DNA from: Candidatus Rokuibacteriota bacterium
GTDB taxonomy: Bacteria; Methylomirabilota; Methylomirabilia; Rokubacteriales; CSP1-6
Assembly (NCBI GenBank): GCA_016206385.1
Contig: JACQRS010000238.1
Coordinates: 1-9,941 of the forward strand
Reading direction: 5' to 3'
Length of the DNA stretch: 9,941 nt
Positions 1-7,104 of the stretch are shown piece by piece (positions within the stretch are counted from its first letter, which is position 1; the number at the start of each line of letters is the position of its first letter). Below the pieces are notes generated by a model, which had not been told where the DNA came from, did no database searches, and saw only the letters and a list, made by a program, of their open reading frames with translations. The position numbers were made by a program, and so were the translations under genes.

Positions 1-91
1 CCCACCTCGCGATGGTGGGAAGGCTGTTGAACGGGGGCGCATCGCCGGCGAACTGCGCCAGGAACACGGCCGGTCCGAGCAGAGTTCTCAT
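1..91 (-). CDS. Sugar phosphate isomerase/epimerase (xylose isomerase-like TIM barrel), N-terminal fragment
   Basis: Only the first 30 codons lie in the window; the gene continues past position 1. The start is an ATG at 91-89, preceded by GGAGGG (complement of 100-105) with an 8-nt spacer. The peptide begins MRTLLGPAVFLAQFAGDAPP and continues with FNSLPTIARW. The LAQFAGD-APFNSL opening is what I recall from a family of TIM-barrel 'sugar phosphate isomerase/epimerase' proteins often encoded beside Gfo/Idh dehydrogenases. No metal ligand is reached, so activity cannot be judged. It lies 53 nt downstream of dctM on the same strand and is probably the seventh gene of the operon. That gives the operon two TIM-barrel enzymes. 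Family assignment rests on the short N-terminal motif only. Confidence 0.8.
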   Translation of the reverse strand, partial: MRTLLGPAVFLAQFAGDAPPFNSLPTIARW

Positions 92-144
92 TGCGCTCAC
101 CCTCCGTCACGCTGTCGCTTTCGGCGCACCTCGTGACGACAGCC

Positions 145-1422
145 CTAGAGCAAGAGCCCAGGCAGCCACAGAATCAACTGCGGGAAGTAGATGATGAGGA
201 TGATGACCACCAGGAAGCCGAAGAAGAACGGCACGAGCTCCTTGACGCCCTCTGTGATGGGCGCCTTCGCAATGGCGGAAGCGAGCAGCAGGCAGAGCCC
301 GTAGGGCGGCGTGATGAGCCCCACGGCGAGAGAAACGACGGAGATGACGCCGTAGTGCACCGGGTCCAGGCCGGCTGCCTCCACCGTCGGTGCGAAGAGC
401 GGGACCATGAGCACCATGGCGGGAAGGGCATCGAGAAACGTCCCGAGTACGAGCCAGCAGAAGACGATGAACGGGAGGAGCCAGTGCGCCGGGAGGTCAC
501 GCACGACCTCGAGCAGCATGTTGGGCACCTGGAAGTACGACAGGACGTACCCGAAGAGGGAGGCGGCGGCGAGCGCGAACAGGGGGAGGCAGGCCAGCTC
601 GGCCGTCTGCTTGAAGATATGGGGGAGATCAGCCAGCTTGATGGTCCGGTACACGGAGGTGCCGAGGAGCAGCGAATAGAGGACGGACAGGACGGCGGCC
701 TCCGTGGCCGTGACGAATCCCATGACAATCCCGCCAATGACGACCACGGGGACCCCGAGGGCCAGCATTGAGTCCTTGAAAGCCCTCTGCACCTGCGGGA
801 AGGAGAGCCGCTCTTCCTTCGGGTAGTTCCGGCGCTTGGCGGCCACCCACACGATGCCCATCTGGAGCAGGCCCACCAGGATCCCAGGAATCACGCCGCC
901 CAGGAACATGGCGGCGATGGACGTGTTGTTGAGCGAGGCCCACACGATCATAGGGATACTGGGCGGTATGATGACCCCGATGACGGAGCTGGCCGCAGTC
1001 ACGGCCACCGTGAAGCCGCGGTCATAGCCCCGCTTCATCATCTGCGGGATGATGATGCTGCCTTCGCCCGCGGTGTCGGCTGTGGACGACCCGGAGACGC
1101 CGGCGAAGATCATGCTGACCGCCACGTTGACCATGGCCAGGCCGCCGCGGATCCAGCCCACCATCGCCTGCGTGAGGTCCATCAGCCTGCCCGTCACCTG
1201 CGCCTCGTTCATGATGTTGGAGGTCAGAATGAAGAGCGGCACCGCGAGGAGGACGAAGGAGTCCACGCCGAAGAAGAGCCGCTGATTGATTGTCCACGGC
1301 TCCAGCCGCGCCTCGGTGAAGAACGGCACGATGCTGGACGCCAACAGCGCGAAGGCGACCGGAACCCGCAGACAGAGCAGGAGCGCGAACACCACGAACA
1401 GGAGGATGCCCTCGAGGGTCAT
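145..1422 (-). CDS. dctM: TRAP transporter large permease, DctM type
   Basis: Large membrane subunit of a tripartite ATP-independent periplasmic (TRAP) transporter, which moves the substrate across the inner membrane using an ion gradient. The 425-residue length is normal for the family. The protein is hydrophobic throughout, with about a dozen predicted membrane segments. Typical DctM signatures are visible: FAGVSGSSTADTAGEGS near residues 106-122, IIPPSIPMIVWAS near 150-162, and GLITPPYGLCLLLAS near 368-382. The ATG at 1422 has TAGGA (complement of 1428-1432) five nt upstream and a stronger GAGGAGAG further back. It follows dctQ after 85 nt, a rather wide gap inside an otherwise tight operon, and precedes the truncated isomerase by 53 nt. 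The transported compound cannot be read from this subunit. Confidence 0.97.
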   Translation of the reverse strand: MTLEGILLFVVFALLLCLRVPVAFALLASSIVPFFTEARLEPWTINQRLFFGVDSFVLLAVPLFILTSNIMNEAQVTGRLMDLTQAMVGWIRGGLAMVNVAVSMIFAGVSGSSTADTAGEGSIIIPQMMKRGYDRGFTVAVTAASSVIGVIIPPSIPMIVWASLNNTSIAAMFLGGVIPGILVGLLQMGIVWVAAKRRNYPKEERLSFPQVQRAFKDSMLALGVPVVVIGGIVMGFVTATEAAVLSVLYSLLLGTSVYRTIKLADLPHIFKQTAELACLPLFALAAASLFGYVLSYFQVPNMLLEVVRDLPAHWLLPFIVFCWLVLGTFLDALPAMVLMVPLFAPTVEAAGLDPVHYGVISVVSLAVGLITPPYGLCLLLASAIAKAPITEGVKELVPFFFGFLVVIILIIYFPQLILWLPGLLL

Positions 1423-1507
1423 TGGAATCCTACTCTCCTCGCCGGCGAGGCTGCCCGCTCACAGGCGGCGGACCGATCAATACACGTCGGTAGGCTGTTC
1501 CGGTGCA

Positions 1508-1993
1508 TCAGGCCCGTCGCGCCCGCAACAGGTCCCACAACTGCTCGAGGGCGAAGGCGATCATCGAGACGGCGGACACCGGTATCGCCATGTAGATCCA
1601 GGCGAGCTGCAATCCCGAGGTTGTGGAGACCCGTTTCATGCCCATCGGTACAAACCGGATGGCGCCGAGCAAGATGACCGCCGCCACAGCGAGCATGATC
1701 GCAAGGACGAAGACGTCCACCAGCCGGCCGTACCGCTCCTCGATCCACGTCGGCACCAAGTCGATTAAGAAGTGGGTCTGTTTTCGGACGGCGACCGCAG
1801 CGCCCAGGAACAGCATCCAGATGAAGGAGAAGCGCGAGATTTCCTCAGTCCACAGGAAGCGAGGCACGACCTCGACGTATCGGGAGAAGACCTGATACGC
1901 CACGACCGTGGTGAAGACAGCGTGCTTGCTGGTCGTGAGGATGACCTGCTTGCTCGCCCACAGGTCCAGGACTCTTCGCACGCCCAGGGACAT
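1508..1993 (-). CDS. dctQ: TRAP transporter small permease, DctQ type
   Basis: Small four-helix membrane subunit that pairs with DctM in the TRAP carrier. The 161-residue protein has hydrophobic segments near residues 18-38, 53-70, 92-112 and 128-148. It has the family's WTEE motif at 48-51, followed by SRFSFIWMLFLGAA. The first segment is unusually polar (it includes K23, H24 and several Thr); the other two frames there encode nothing more hydrophobic, so I see no frameshift. The start is ambiguous: ATG at 1993 has AGGA (complement of 2004-2007) 10 nt upstream, while GTG at 1999, in the same frame, has it 4 nt upstream; the difference is two residues. It begins 15 nt after the dctP stop, which suggests coupled translation. 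Confidence 0.93.
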   Translation of the reverse strand: MSLGVRRVLDLWASKQVILTTSKHAVFTTVVAYQVFSRYVEVVPRFLWTEEISRFSFIWMLFLGAAVAVRKQTHFLIDLVPTWIEERYGRLVDVFVLAIMLAVAAVILLGAIRFVPMGMKRVSTTSGLQLAWIYMAIPVSAVSMIAFALEQLWDLLRARRA

Positions 1994-2008
1994 ACTCACA
2001 TGTTCCTG

Positions 2009-3028
2009 CTAGCGCATGGAGTCGATTTCCTTGAGGAGGTCCATCAAATTCCACTCTTTGGCGTACTTCTCCCACACGGGGCGGACCGCCCCGATCATGG
2101 ATCCCACGTTAACTTCCGTGAAGGTGACGCCCTTCATCTTCGCCATGCGGGCCAACGAGGCTTCGTCCTCGGACGATTCGATGCCGCGCTCGTAGCGGGC
2201 TGCCTCTAGCGCCGCCTCGCGCACGATCTTGGCCAGGTCCGGAGGGAGCTTGGCGAGCGTCTTGCCGCTCATGGACAGCAGCCGGATGGTGATGACGTGT
2301 CGGGTCATCAGGAAATGCGGCGCGGCCACGGGGAAGCCGGCCTTCTCGACATAGATGGCTTCCATCTCCGCGCCTTCCGCCACTCCCTGCTGCAAGGCGT
2401 TGTAGAGCTCCGGATAGGATGTCACGACCGGCTCGAGACCGAGCGCCTTGTAGGAGTCAGTGAGCTGGGGGCTGGGCTGGACTCGGAACCGGCGACCCTT
2501 CATGTCCTCCAGCCCCTTCACGGGCTTCCTGAAGAACATGTTCCGGACGCCGCCGCCGAAGACGCCGATGATCTCGACGCCCGTCTTCTGCTTGACGATC
2601 TCGGCCAGCTTCTGCATGGGGCGACCTTCGACCACCCGGTCGCGCTGCGCGACATTCGTGATCACGAATGGCATCTCCAGCAGCGCGATCTGGGGCACGA
2701 ATTCACCGAGCTGGCCGGGGGCGACAACAGCGATGTCCACCGTCCCCGCCATCATCCCCTGGAACAACTCCGGCTCGTTGCCGAGCTGGGAGCCGGGGTA
2801 GTTCTGAACGAGGACCCTTTTGTTGGTCCGCGCCTCCACCAGCTCCTTAAGCTTGATGATGCCCTTGTCGAAAGGGGTGCCGACGGCCACCTGGGTGCCG
2901 GCGATGAGCCGGTACTCTCCGACGGCCGCCATCCCCGGATCCGCGTAGCCCCCGGCAAGCACGGCCAGGGCCAGGCCAGCAACAGTGAGCCGAAGCAGTC
3001 TTCCTAGACGGTTCGCACGATTTCTCAT
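2009..3028 (-). CDS. dctP: TRAP transporter substrate-binding protein, DctP type
   Basis: Periplasmic binding protein that captures the substrate for the DctQ/DctM permease. I chose the ATG at 3028 over a longer in-frame extension to 3100. It is preceded by GGGAGGAG with good spacing, and it places a Sec signal peptide at the N-terminus: basic MRNRANRLGRLLR, a hydrophobic core at about 14-27, and probable cleavage near Ala34/35. The result is 339 residues, normal for DctP. Family features include GSQLGNEPELFQGMMAGTVD (79-98), the conserved RFRVQPSP block, whose Arg182 is the likely carboxylate-binding arginine, and PELYNALQQGV (206-216). The usual QENP-like stretch after that block is replaced by AEGAEMEAIY, so specificity may differ. 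Most characterised DctP proteins bind carboxylates, including sugar acids; the ligand here is inferred, not shown. Confidence 0.95.
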   Translation of the reverse strand: MRNRANRLGRLLRLTVAGLALAVLAGGYADPGMAAVGEYRLIAGTQVAVGTPFDKGIIKLKELVEARTNKRVLVQNYPGSQLGNEPELFQGMMAGTVDIAVVAPGQLGEFVPQIALLEMPFVITNVAQRDRVVEGRPMQKLAEIVKQKTGVEIIGVFGGGVRNMFFRKPVKGLEDMKGRRFRVQPSPQLTDSYKALGLEPVVTSYPELYNALQQGVAEGAEMEAIYVEKAGFPVAAPHFLMTRHVITIRLLSMSGKTLAKLPPDLAKIVREAALEAARYERGIESSEDEASLARMAKMKGVTFTEVNVGSMIGAVRPVWEKYAKEWNLMDLLKEIDSMR

Positions 3029-3089
3029 TGCCCTCTCCTCCCTGTGACTGCATGTTGTGGGCCGCCTGCCGCGCGCCGAGCGGTTGGAC

Positions 3090-3668
3090 TCAGGCCGCAC
3101 GGCGCGAACGCCTCGCCGCCTCTTCGTGGAGGAGGCGAATCCACTCCTTCATGTAGAGCCCGTGGAAGTGCCAGGTGCGGCCGCTCACCAGGTTGCCATC
3201 GATGCAGAACGGCTCGTCCACGTAGATGCCGCCGCACACTTCCAGGTCGAAGCGGCACTTGGGGACGCAGCTCATGCGCCGACCCTTCACGCAGCCGGCA
3301 CGGGCGGGGACCTCCACGCCATGACACACGCTGGCCACTGGTTTGTTCTTCTCGAAGAAGTGTCGGGTGATCCGGATCAGGTCCGGGTTGTCCCGGATGT
3401 ACTCCGGCGCCCGCCCGCCGCTGAAGAAAATCCCCAGGTACTCCTCGGGATTGACGTCGCGAAAAGCGATGTCGGCATCGATCTTGTAACCCTCCCATTC
3501 GCGCGTGATGTCCCAGCCCGGCTGACCCTCGTGCATGACCATGTGGTAGCGCCGCTTCTCCGGGCCGGCGACCACCGGCTGGAAGCCCTCCTCCTGGACG
3601 CGGAGGTAGGGGTAGAGCGTGTCCACCGTCTCCGTGGCGTCGCCGACGATGATCAGGACCTTGTGCAC
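3090..3668 (-). CDS. DJ-1/PfpI family protein
   Basis: A 192-residue protein of the DJ-1/PfpI (glutamine amidotransferase-like) fold. The start is GTG at 3668, decided by a perfect GGAGGT five nt upstream. Visible family features are the opening strand KVLIIVGD, an acidic residue at E13 in the position expected for the DJ-1 active-site Glu, the FFSGGRAPEY turn (81-90), and the nucleophile elbow VASVCHG, giving Cys115 next to His116. Family members act as proteases/chaperones, glyoxalase or deglycase-type enzymes, or hydratases; the motif alone does not choose among them. It sits between the epimerase (65 nt upstream) and dctP (61 nt downstream), so it is probably co-transcribed with a carbohydrate uptake system. 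It carries extra cysteines (126, 134, 138, 145, 155), which is notable. Function in the pathway is unknown. Confidence 0.9.
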   Translation of the reverse strand: MHKVLIIVGDATETVDTLYPYLRVQEEGFQPVVAGPEKRRYHMVMHEGQPGWDITREWEGYKIDADIAFRDVNPEEYLGIFFSGGRAPEYIRDNPDLIRITRHFFEKNKPVASVCHGVEVPARAGCVKGRRMSCVPKCRFDLEVCGGIYVDEPFCIDGNLVSGRTWHFHGLYMKEWIRLLHEEAARRSRRAA

Positions 3669-3673
3669 GAGTC

Positions 3674-3679
3674 ACCTCC
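3674..3679 (-). promoter_or_regulatory. Ribosome binding site deciding a GTG start
   Basis: The complement reads GGAGGT, a full Shine-Dalgarno core, five nt before GTG at 3668. It settles the GTG as the start of the DJ-1/PfpI gene. An overlapping ATG-started frame from 3681 encodes only an Arg/Gly/His-rich shadow. Confidence 0.8.
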
Positions 3680-3733
3680 ATTCAACGCTGGCGCCTGCCA
3701 GCCGCCTTCGACGGCTGGGAAGCGGCCGCTCCT

Positions 3734-4585
3734 CTACTCGCGATTGAGCATCCCCAGCCGGCGCAGGCACTCCAGGCCCTTCCGCACCTCGGCATCGCAC
3801 GCTTCGAAGGTCGGCAGGTAGGCGAGCCGCGGCGAGATCCAGAAGAACTCGAACGACACGTACCCGGAGTAGCCGATGCGCCGGAGCGCATCGAAGATCG
3901 GCGGAAAGTCGATGTGGCCGTCCCCGGGGGCGAGCCGGTGGCTGTCCGGCAGGTGGAGGTGGGCGAGGCACGCACCGGCCTTCTCGATCGCGCCCGGCAG
4001 GGAGGCCTCCTCGATGTTCATGTGAAAAGTGTCCCCCACGACCTTGAGCACCGGGGATCCGATCCGCTCCACGTAGCCGCAGCACTCTTCCAGGGTGTGT
4101 CCGAGATTGGTCTCGTACCGGTTGAGCGCCTCGAAGCCTGCCAGCACACCCAGCCGCTCGCCGCGACGCACGGTCCCCTCGTAGACGCCGAGGACGCGGT
4201 CGAGGCCGGCGCTGCGATCCATGCTCTCCGGGATGGACCGGACGCCGCCGCCGCCGATCACGACGACGGGGGCGTGGAGGTCGGCGGCCAGCTCCAGCAC
4301 GGACACCATGTGGTCCGCGACGCGCTGGCGCTCGTTCGCATCGTCGGAGGCCATCTTCATGCCGCCCGGGAAGATGAAGTGCAGCCCGCTGATCTCCAGC
4401 CCCTTGCTAGCGAGGTAGCGCCGAATCTCGTTGCGCCGCTGGCCGGACGTCTCCGAAGGCACGGCGTGATACATCACGGTGATCTCGACGCCGTCGAAGC
4501 CGTGTTCCGCCAGCCGATCGACGACCCGGAAGAGATCCTCGTGCCCGAAATTGGCGCTGCAGGCGCTGACCTTGATGCGTGGCAT
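3734..4585 (-). CDS. TIM-barrel sugar epimerase/isomerase, D-tagatose 3-epimerase-like
   Basis: A 283-residue xylose isomerase-like TIM barrel. The ATG at 4585 is preceded by GGAGG (complement of 4593-4597) with a 7-nt spacer. The metal-binding and catalytic set of the D-tagatose/D-psicose 3-epimerase group is complete by eye: E152 in GFEALNRYET, D185 and H188 in VVGDTFHMN, H211 and R217 in HLHLPDSHR, and E246 in SFEFF; E158 is also present. As I recall them, these positions match the Pseudomonas cichorii enzyme numbering. The likely reaction is C3 epimerisation of a free ketose or a related keto-sugar, using a divalent metal in the cytoplasm. A hydroxypyruvate isomerase-like role or action on a 3-keto-sugar cannot be excluded. 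It starts 22 nt after the Gfo/Idh gene, so the two are almost certainly co-expressed. Confidence 0.9.
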   Translation of the reverse strand: MPRIKVSACSANFGHEDLFRVVDRLAEHGFDGVEITVMYHAVPSETSGQRRNEIRRYLASKGLEISGLHFIFPGGMKMASDDANERQRVADHMVSVLELAADLHAPVVVIGGGGVRSIPESMDRSAGLDRVLGVYEGTVRRGERLGVLAGFEALNRYETNLGHTLEECCGYVERIGSPVLKVVGDTFHMNIEEASLPGAIEKAGACLAHLHLPDSHRLAPGDGHIDFPPIFDALRRIGYSGYVSFEFFWISPRLAYLPTFEACDAEVRKGLECLRRLGMLNRE

Positions 4586-4607
4586 CCCGTTGCCTCCGTC
4601 CTGTGTG

Positions 4608-5729
4608 TCAACCCGCTACCTCCGACCACGACACGGACCGTCGCTCCTCGATGGAGGCGTGGATCATCCGGGCCAGCACGAGGGCGTGGATGCCGTCCTC
4701 CCCGGTGACCGGCGCTTCCCTGCGCGCCTGCACGGCCTCGGCGAAGGCCCGGATCTCTCCCGCGAAGCCGCTAAACTCCTCGTCGAAGAAGAGCGTGTGG
4801 GGCATGACGGGCGAGTAGCTCTTCGAGGGCCCCTCCTCGCTGTCGTGCAGGGTAACCGAGATGCCATCCTCGACCGCAAGCCACTTGCGCTCTCCGAAGA
4901 CCTCGAGGCGCTCCCAAGGTTTCAGCGAAGGGGAGGAGGAGTTGAAGTAGAACGTGCCGATCGCTTCGGAGGCGTACTCCACGTTCACGACGATGTTGTC
5001 GTAGGGGTAGTTGGGCTCAGCGAACCGGTTGACGCCGAAGGCGTGGAGGCGGGCGATCGGACCGGCGAGCCACAGCGCGACGTGCAGCAGGTGGCACGCC
5101 TGCCCCTCCAGGAGGATGTGCCGGGACCACCCCTGGCACATCTTGACGGCCACCAGCGCGGGGGTGCCGATGGCGCCCGCCTCCATCAGGCGCTTGGCGA
5201 CCATGTAGGGTGGGGAGAAGTGCTTGACGAACCCCGTCATAACCACGAGCCGCTTCGCCCTGGCCCGCTCGACGATCTGCCGGGCGCAGGCGATGCTCTC
5301 GTCCAGCCGCTTGACTCCAAAGAAGAGGAACGGCTTCTCGACGAAGAGGTGCAGGTCGCGATCTACCGCTTCCCGGAGCACCCGGAGCCGGCTTTCGCCG
5401 GGCTCGGTGAGCACCTCGACGGCATCCAGCCCCTCCTTGTCGAACATCTCCCTGAAGTCGGCATAACAGGGAAGGTGATGCAGCCGCTGGGTCTTGGAGC
5501 GGACGGTCTCGTCGATGTCGGCCCCTGCCACCACACGAATGGGGAATCCGGTCTCCTGCAGTCGGCGGATGGCCGGGAGATGTTTTCCCAGGGCTACGCC
5601 ACCTAGGCCCACCAGGCCGAGGCGGAGCGGCTTCTTGTCATCGCTGGGCGGATTCTTGACGTTGTACTTGTCCTTTTCGGCCCAGACCGGCGTGTACCCA
5701 AATGGAACTGAGAGGAATTCATTTTCCAT
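4608..5729 (-). CDS. Gfo/Idh/MocA family oxidoreductase, first gene of the TRAP operon
   Basis: NAD(P)-dependent sugar or polyol dehydrogenase of the Gfo/Idh/MocA family, 373 residues from ATG 5729. A TTG two codons earlier (5735) is an alternative; GAGGG lies 10 nt from the ATG and 4 nt from the TTG. After an unusual polar N-terminal extension of about 35 residues comes the Rossmann fold with GLVGLGGVALG (38-48) and an acidic DID after the second strand (71-73). The catalytic-lysine motif is VEKPF (130-134). The C-terminal domain has GQACHLLHVALW (209-220), where H213 fits the conserved histidine. By eye, the Asp normally four residues before it is not present (G209). It is the promoter-proximal gene of the minus-strand operon. 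Substrate unknown; probably the compound imported by the TRAP carrier or its isomer. Confidence 0.93.
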   Translation of the reverse strand: MENEFLSVPFGYTPVWAEKDKYNVKNPPSDDKKPLRLGLVGLGGVALGKHLPAIRRLQETGFPIRVVAGADIDETVRSKTQRLHHLPCYADFREMFDKEGLDAVEVLTEPGESRLRVLREAVDRDLHLFVEKPFLFFGVKRLDESIACARQIVERARAKRLVVMTGFVKHFSPPYMVAKRLMEAGAIGTPALVAVKMCQGWSRHILLEGQACHLLHVALWLAGPIARLHAFGVNRFAEPNYPYDNIVVNVEYASEAIGTFYFNSSSPSLKPWERLEVFGERKWLAVEDGISVTLHDSEEGPSKSYSPVMPHTLFFDEEFSGFAGEIRAFAEAVQARREAPVTGEDGIHALVLARMIHASIEERRSVSWSEVAG

Positions 5730-5845
5730 GGTCAATCATCCCTCATGGTAAAGGCTCAAATCGTGGTCGGCTTTTTTTGGATCGACGGTGGGCCGGGTCG
5801 GAGGGTCCGGATCAGCACTGAGTAGCTCATAATTGCCTCAGATGA

Positions 5846-5863
5846 ATTTAAAGCGCTTACATT
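5846..5863. promoter_or_regulatory. LacI-type operator O1
   Basis: The sequence ATTTAAAGCGCTTACATT contains the perfect palindrome AAGCGCTT (5851-5858) with a central CG. That is the usual form for LacI-family sites, where hinge-helix leucines insert at the central CpG. On the minus strand it reads TGTAAGCGCTTTAA, close to the common LacI-family/cre-type consensus. It covers the predicted start of transcription of the minus-strand operon (about 5855) and touches the regulator's -35 box, so binding could repress both directions. It matches O2 at 14 of 18 positions. Confidence 0.8.
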
Positions 5864-5885
5864 TTTACCCGAGGTGTGGTAGAAT
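5856..5885 (+). promoter_or_regulatory. Predicted promoter of the LacI-type regulator
   Basis: A -35 box CTTACA (5856-5861) and a -10 box TAGAAT (5880-5885) are separated by 18 bp. They match sigma-70 consensus at 4 and 5 of 6 positions. Transcription would start near 5892, giving a leader of about 50 nt before ATG 5942. O1 overlaps the -35 box and O2 lies just after the start point, which suggests autorepression. Confidence 0.6.
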
Positions 5886-5890
5886 GTCAA
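5862..5890 (-). promoter_or_regulatory. Predicted promoter of the Gfo/Idh-TRAP operon
   Basis: On the minus strand a perfect TTGACA (complement of 5885-5890) is followed after exactly 17 bp by TAAAAA (complement of 5862-5867, 4 of 6 to TATAAT). The start of transcription would fall near 5855, inside O1, leaving a leader of about 125 nt before ATG 5729. The box overlaps the regulator's -10 by one base, so the two polymerases would compete for the same DNA. Confidence 0.65.
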
Positions 5891-5894
5891 GGGA

Positions 5895-5912
5895 AAATAA
5901 AGCGCTTTTATT
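5895..5912. promoter_or_regulatory. LacI-type operator O2
   Basis: The sequence AAATAAAGCGCTTTTATT holds the perfect 10-bp palindrome AAAGCGCTTT (5899-5908). Its centre is 49 bp from that of O1, with which it shares TAAAGCGCTT. It lies just downstream of the predicted start point of the regulator and just upstream of the -35 box of the opposite promoter. Two sites at this distance could allow cooperative binding or a short loop. Confidence 0.8.
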
Positions 5913-5941
5913 TACTGCCCGTACGGCGCCGGTGGCCGCAA

Positions 5942-7003
5942 ATGGGTGAGAACACGGACCTGCGAACGAAGAGACGGACCCGCCAGGGGAGCAAATCCGT
6001 CAAGCTCGCCGACGTCGCACGACTCGCCGGGGTCTCCACAGGGTCGGTCTCACGCGCCCTCAATGAGCCGCACAAGGTCTCGGCCAAGCTGCGGAGCGCT
6101 GTGCTCAAGGCGGTCGCGGAGCTCGACTGGGTGCCCCATGCCGGTGGACGCGCCCTGGCATCGCTTCGCTCCCGGACCGTCGGGGCGATCATCCCGACGC
6201 TCGCCAATCCAAACTTCGCGAACGAGATGAACGCCGTTCAGCGGCGCCTCATCGAAGCCGGCTACATCCTGCTCATCGGCTGCTCCGAGTACGATCCAGA
6301 CAAGGCCCTCATGCAGACGCGGAGCATGATCGAGCGCGGGGTCGATGGGCTGATCCTGGTGGGCGAGAACTACTCGGAAGGCCTCTGGAGACTGCTGGCC
6401 AAGCAAGCGCTGCCCTACGTGATCACCTACGGCTTACGGCCAGGCAGCCCGCACCCCTCGGTCGGCGTTGATAATTACCAGGCGTTCGTGCGCCTCACGA
6501 ACTTCGTCCTCGATCAGGGGCACCGCCGCGTCGCGATGATCGCCCAGAGGACCGAGAACAACGACCGGGCCGAGGCGCGCCTGAGAGGAACCCTGGATGC
6601 GCTCACGGCCAGAGGGATTCGGATCCCGGATGGGCAACTCGTCGAGAAGGAGTGGAGCGTCGCGGAGGGACGGGTAGCGTTGCGGGAGATCATGAGCGTC
6701 TTGCCACCTCCCACCGTGGTCATCTGTGCGAATGATTTTCTGGCGGTCGGGGCCGTCCTGGAATCGCAGTCGCTGGGCATCGAGGTTCCTAGAGACCTCT
6801 CCGTCGTCGGATTCGACGACGTGGAGATCGCGGCCCATCTCTCTCCGCCACTGACGACCATGCGCGTGCCCATGTACCGGCTCGGAGAGCTCACCGCCGA
6901 CCATCTAATCGCCAAGCTTCGCGGCGCTCCGGTGGCCCACGCGGTCGAGGTGGATGCGGAGCTGATCGTCCGGGGGACTGTCGGCCCTCCGCGAGCTCCC
7001 TGA
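5942..7003 (+). CDS. LacI family transcriptional regulator
   Basis: A 353-residue LacI/GalR-type DNA-binding regulator. I chose ATG 5942. The open frame reaches back to a GTG at 5876, but that would place both the -10 box and operator O2 inside the gene. The ribosome site for 5942 is weak (GGTGG at 5931-5935). After a basic tail of about 20 residues comes the helix-turn-helix (VKLADVARLAGVSTGSVSRAL, about 20-40). The hinge helix follows with HAGGRALAS (66-74), whose leucine fits insertion at the central CG of the operators. The sugar-binding core follows, with IIPTLANPNFANEM (83-96), VVICANDFLAVGAV and LSVVGFDDVE near the end. It is transcribed away from the TRAP operon and heads the plus-strand genes. 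Probably a repressor relieved by a pathway sugar; the inducer is unknown. Confidence 0.95.
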   Translation: MGENTDLRTKRRTRQGSKSVKLADVARLAGVSTGSVSRALNEPHKVSAKLRSAVLKAVAELDWVPHAGGRALASLRSRTVGAIIPTLANPNFANEMNAVQRRLIEAGYILLIGCSEYDPDKALMQTRSMIERGVDGLILVGENYSEGLWRLLAKQALPYVITYGLRPGSPHPSVGVDNYQAFVRLTNFVLDQGHRRVAMIAQRTENNDRAEARLRGTLDALTARGIRIPDGQLVEKEWSVAEGRVALREIMSVLPPPTVVICANDFLAVGAVLESQSLGIEVPRDLSVVGFDDVEIAAHLSPPLTTMRVPMYRLGELTADHLIAKLRGAPVAHAVEVDAELIVRGTVGPPRAP

Positions 7004-7090
7004 GCCGCGCGCAACCCGAGTCGCCGGATGGCCGCGACCGGGTCGCCCGAGCCCGACCGGATTTCCGGGCCGATACGCTCACCGCGATCA

Positions 7091-7098
7091 GGAGGAGG
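7091..7098 (+). promoter_or_regulatory. Ribosome binding site for a GTG start
   Basis: GGAGGAGG precedes GTG 7105 by 6 nt and fixes the start of the second Gfo/Idh gene. No ATG lies near it in that frame. Confidence 0.75.
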
Positions 7099-7104
7099 CG
7101 GGGC

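Noticed and set aside
91..771. Long plus-strand open frame opposite dctM
   Set aside because: It is very rich in Glu, Asp, Arg and His with no domain sense, and lies wholly opposite a clear membrane protein gene; typical antisense shadow in GC-rich DNA.
3029..3100. N-terminal extension of DctP to 3100
   Set aside because: It would put 24 Arg/Ser-rich residues before the signal peptide. The ATG at 3028 has an excellent ribosome site.
3057..5606. Three long plus-strand frames (3057-3821, 3914-4708, 4479-5606)
   Set aside because: They mirror the DJ-1, epimerase and Gfo/Idh genes on the minus strand, which show intact catalytic motifs and ribosome sites. The mirror frames show neither.
5884..5949. 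Possible 21-residue leader peptide (ATG 5884, TGA 5947-5949) overlapping the regulator start
   Set aside because: GAGGT lies 8 nt upstream, which looked promising. The predicted promoter starts transcription near 5892, after this ATG, so it would not be translated. It would revive if the real start point is upstream of about 5865.
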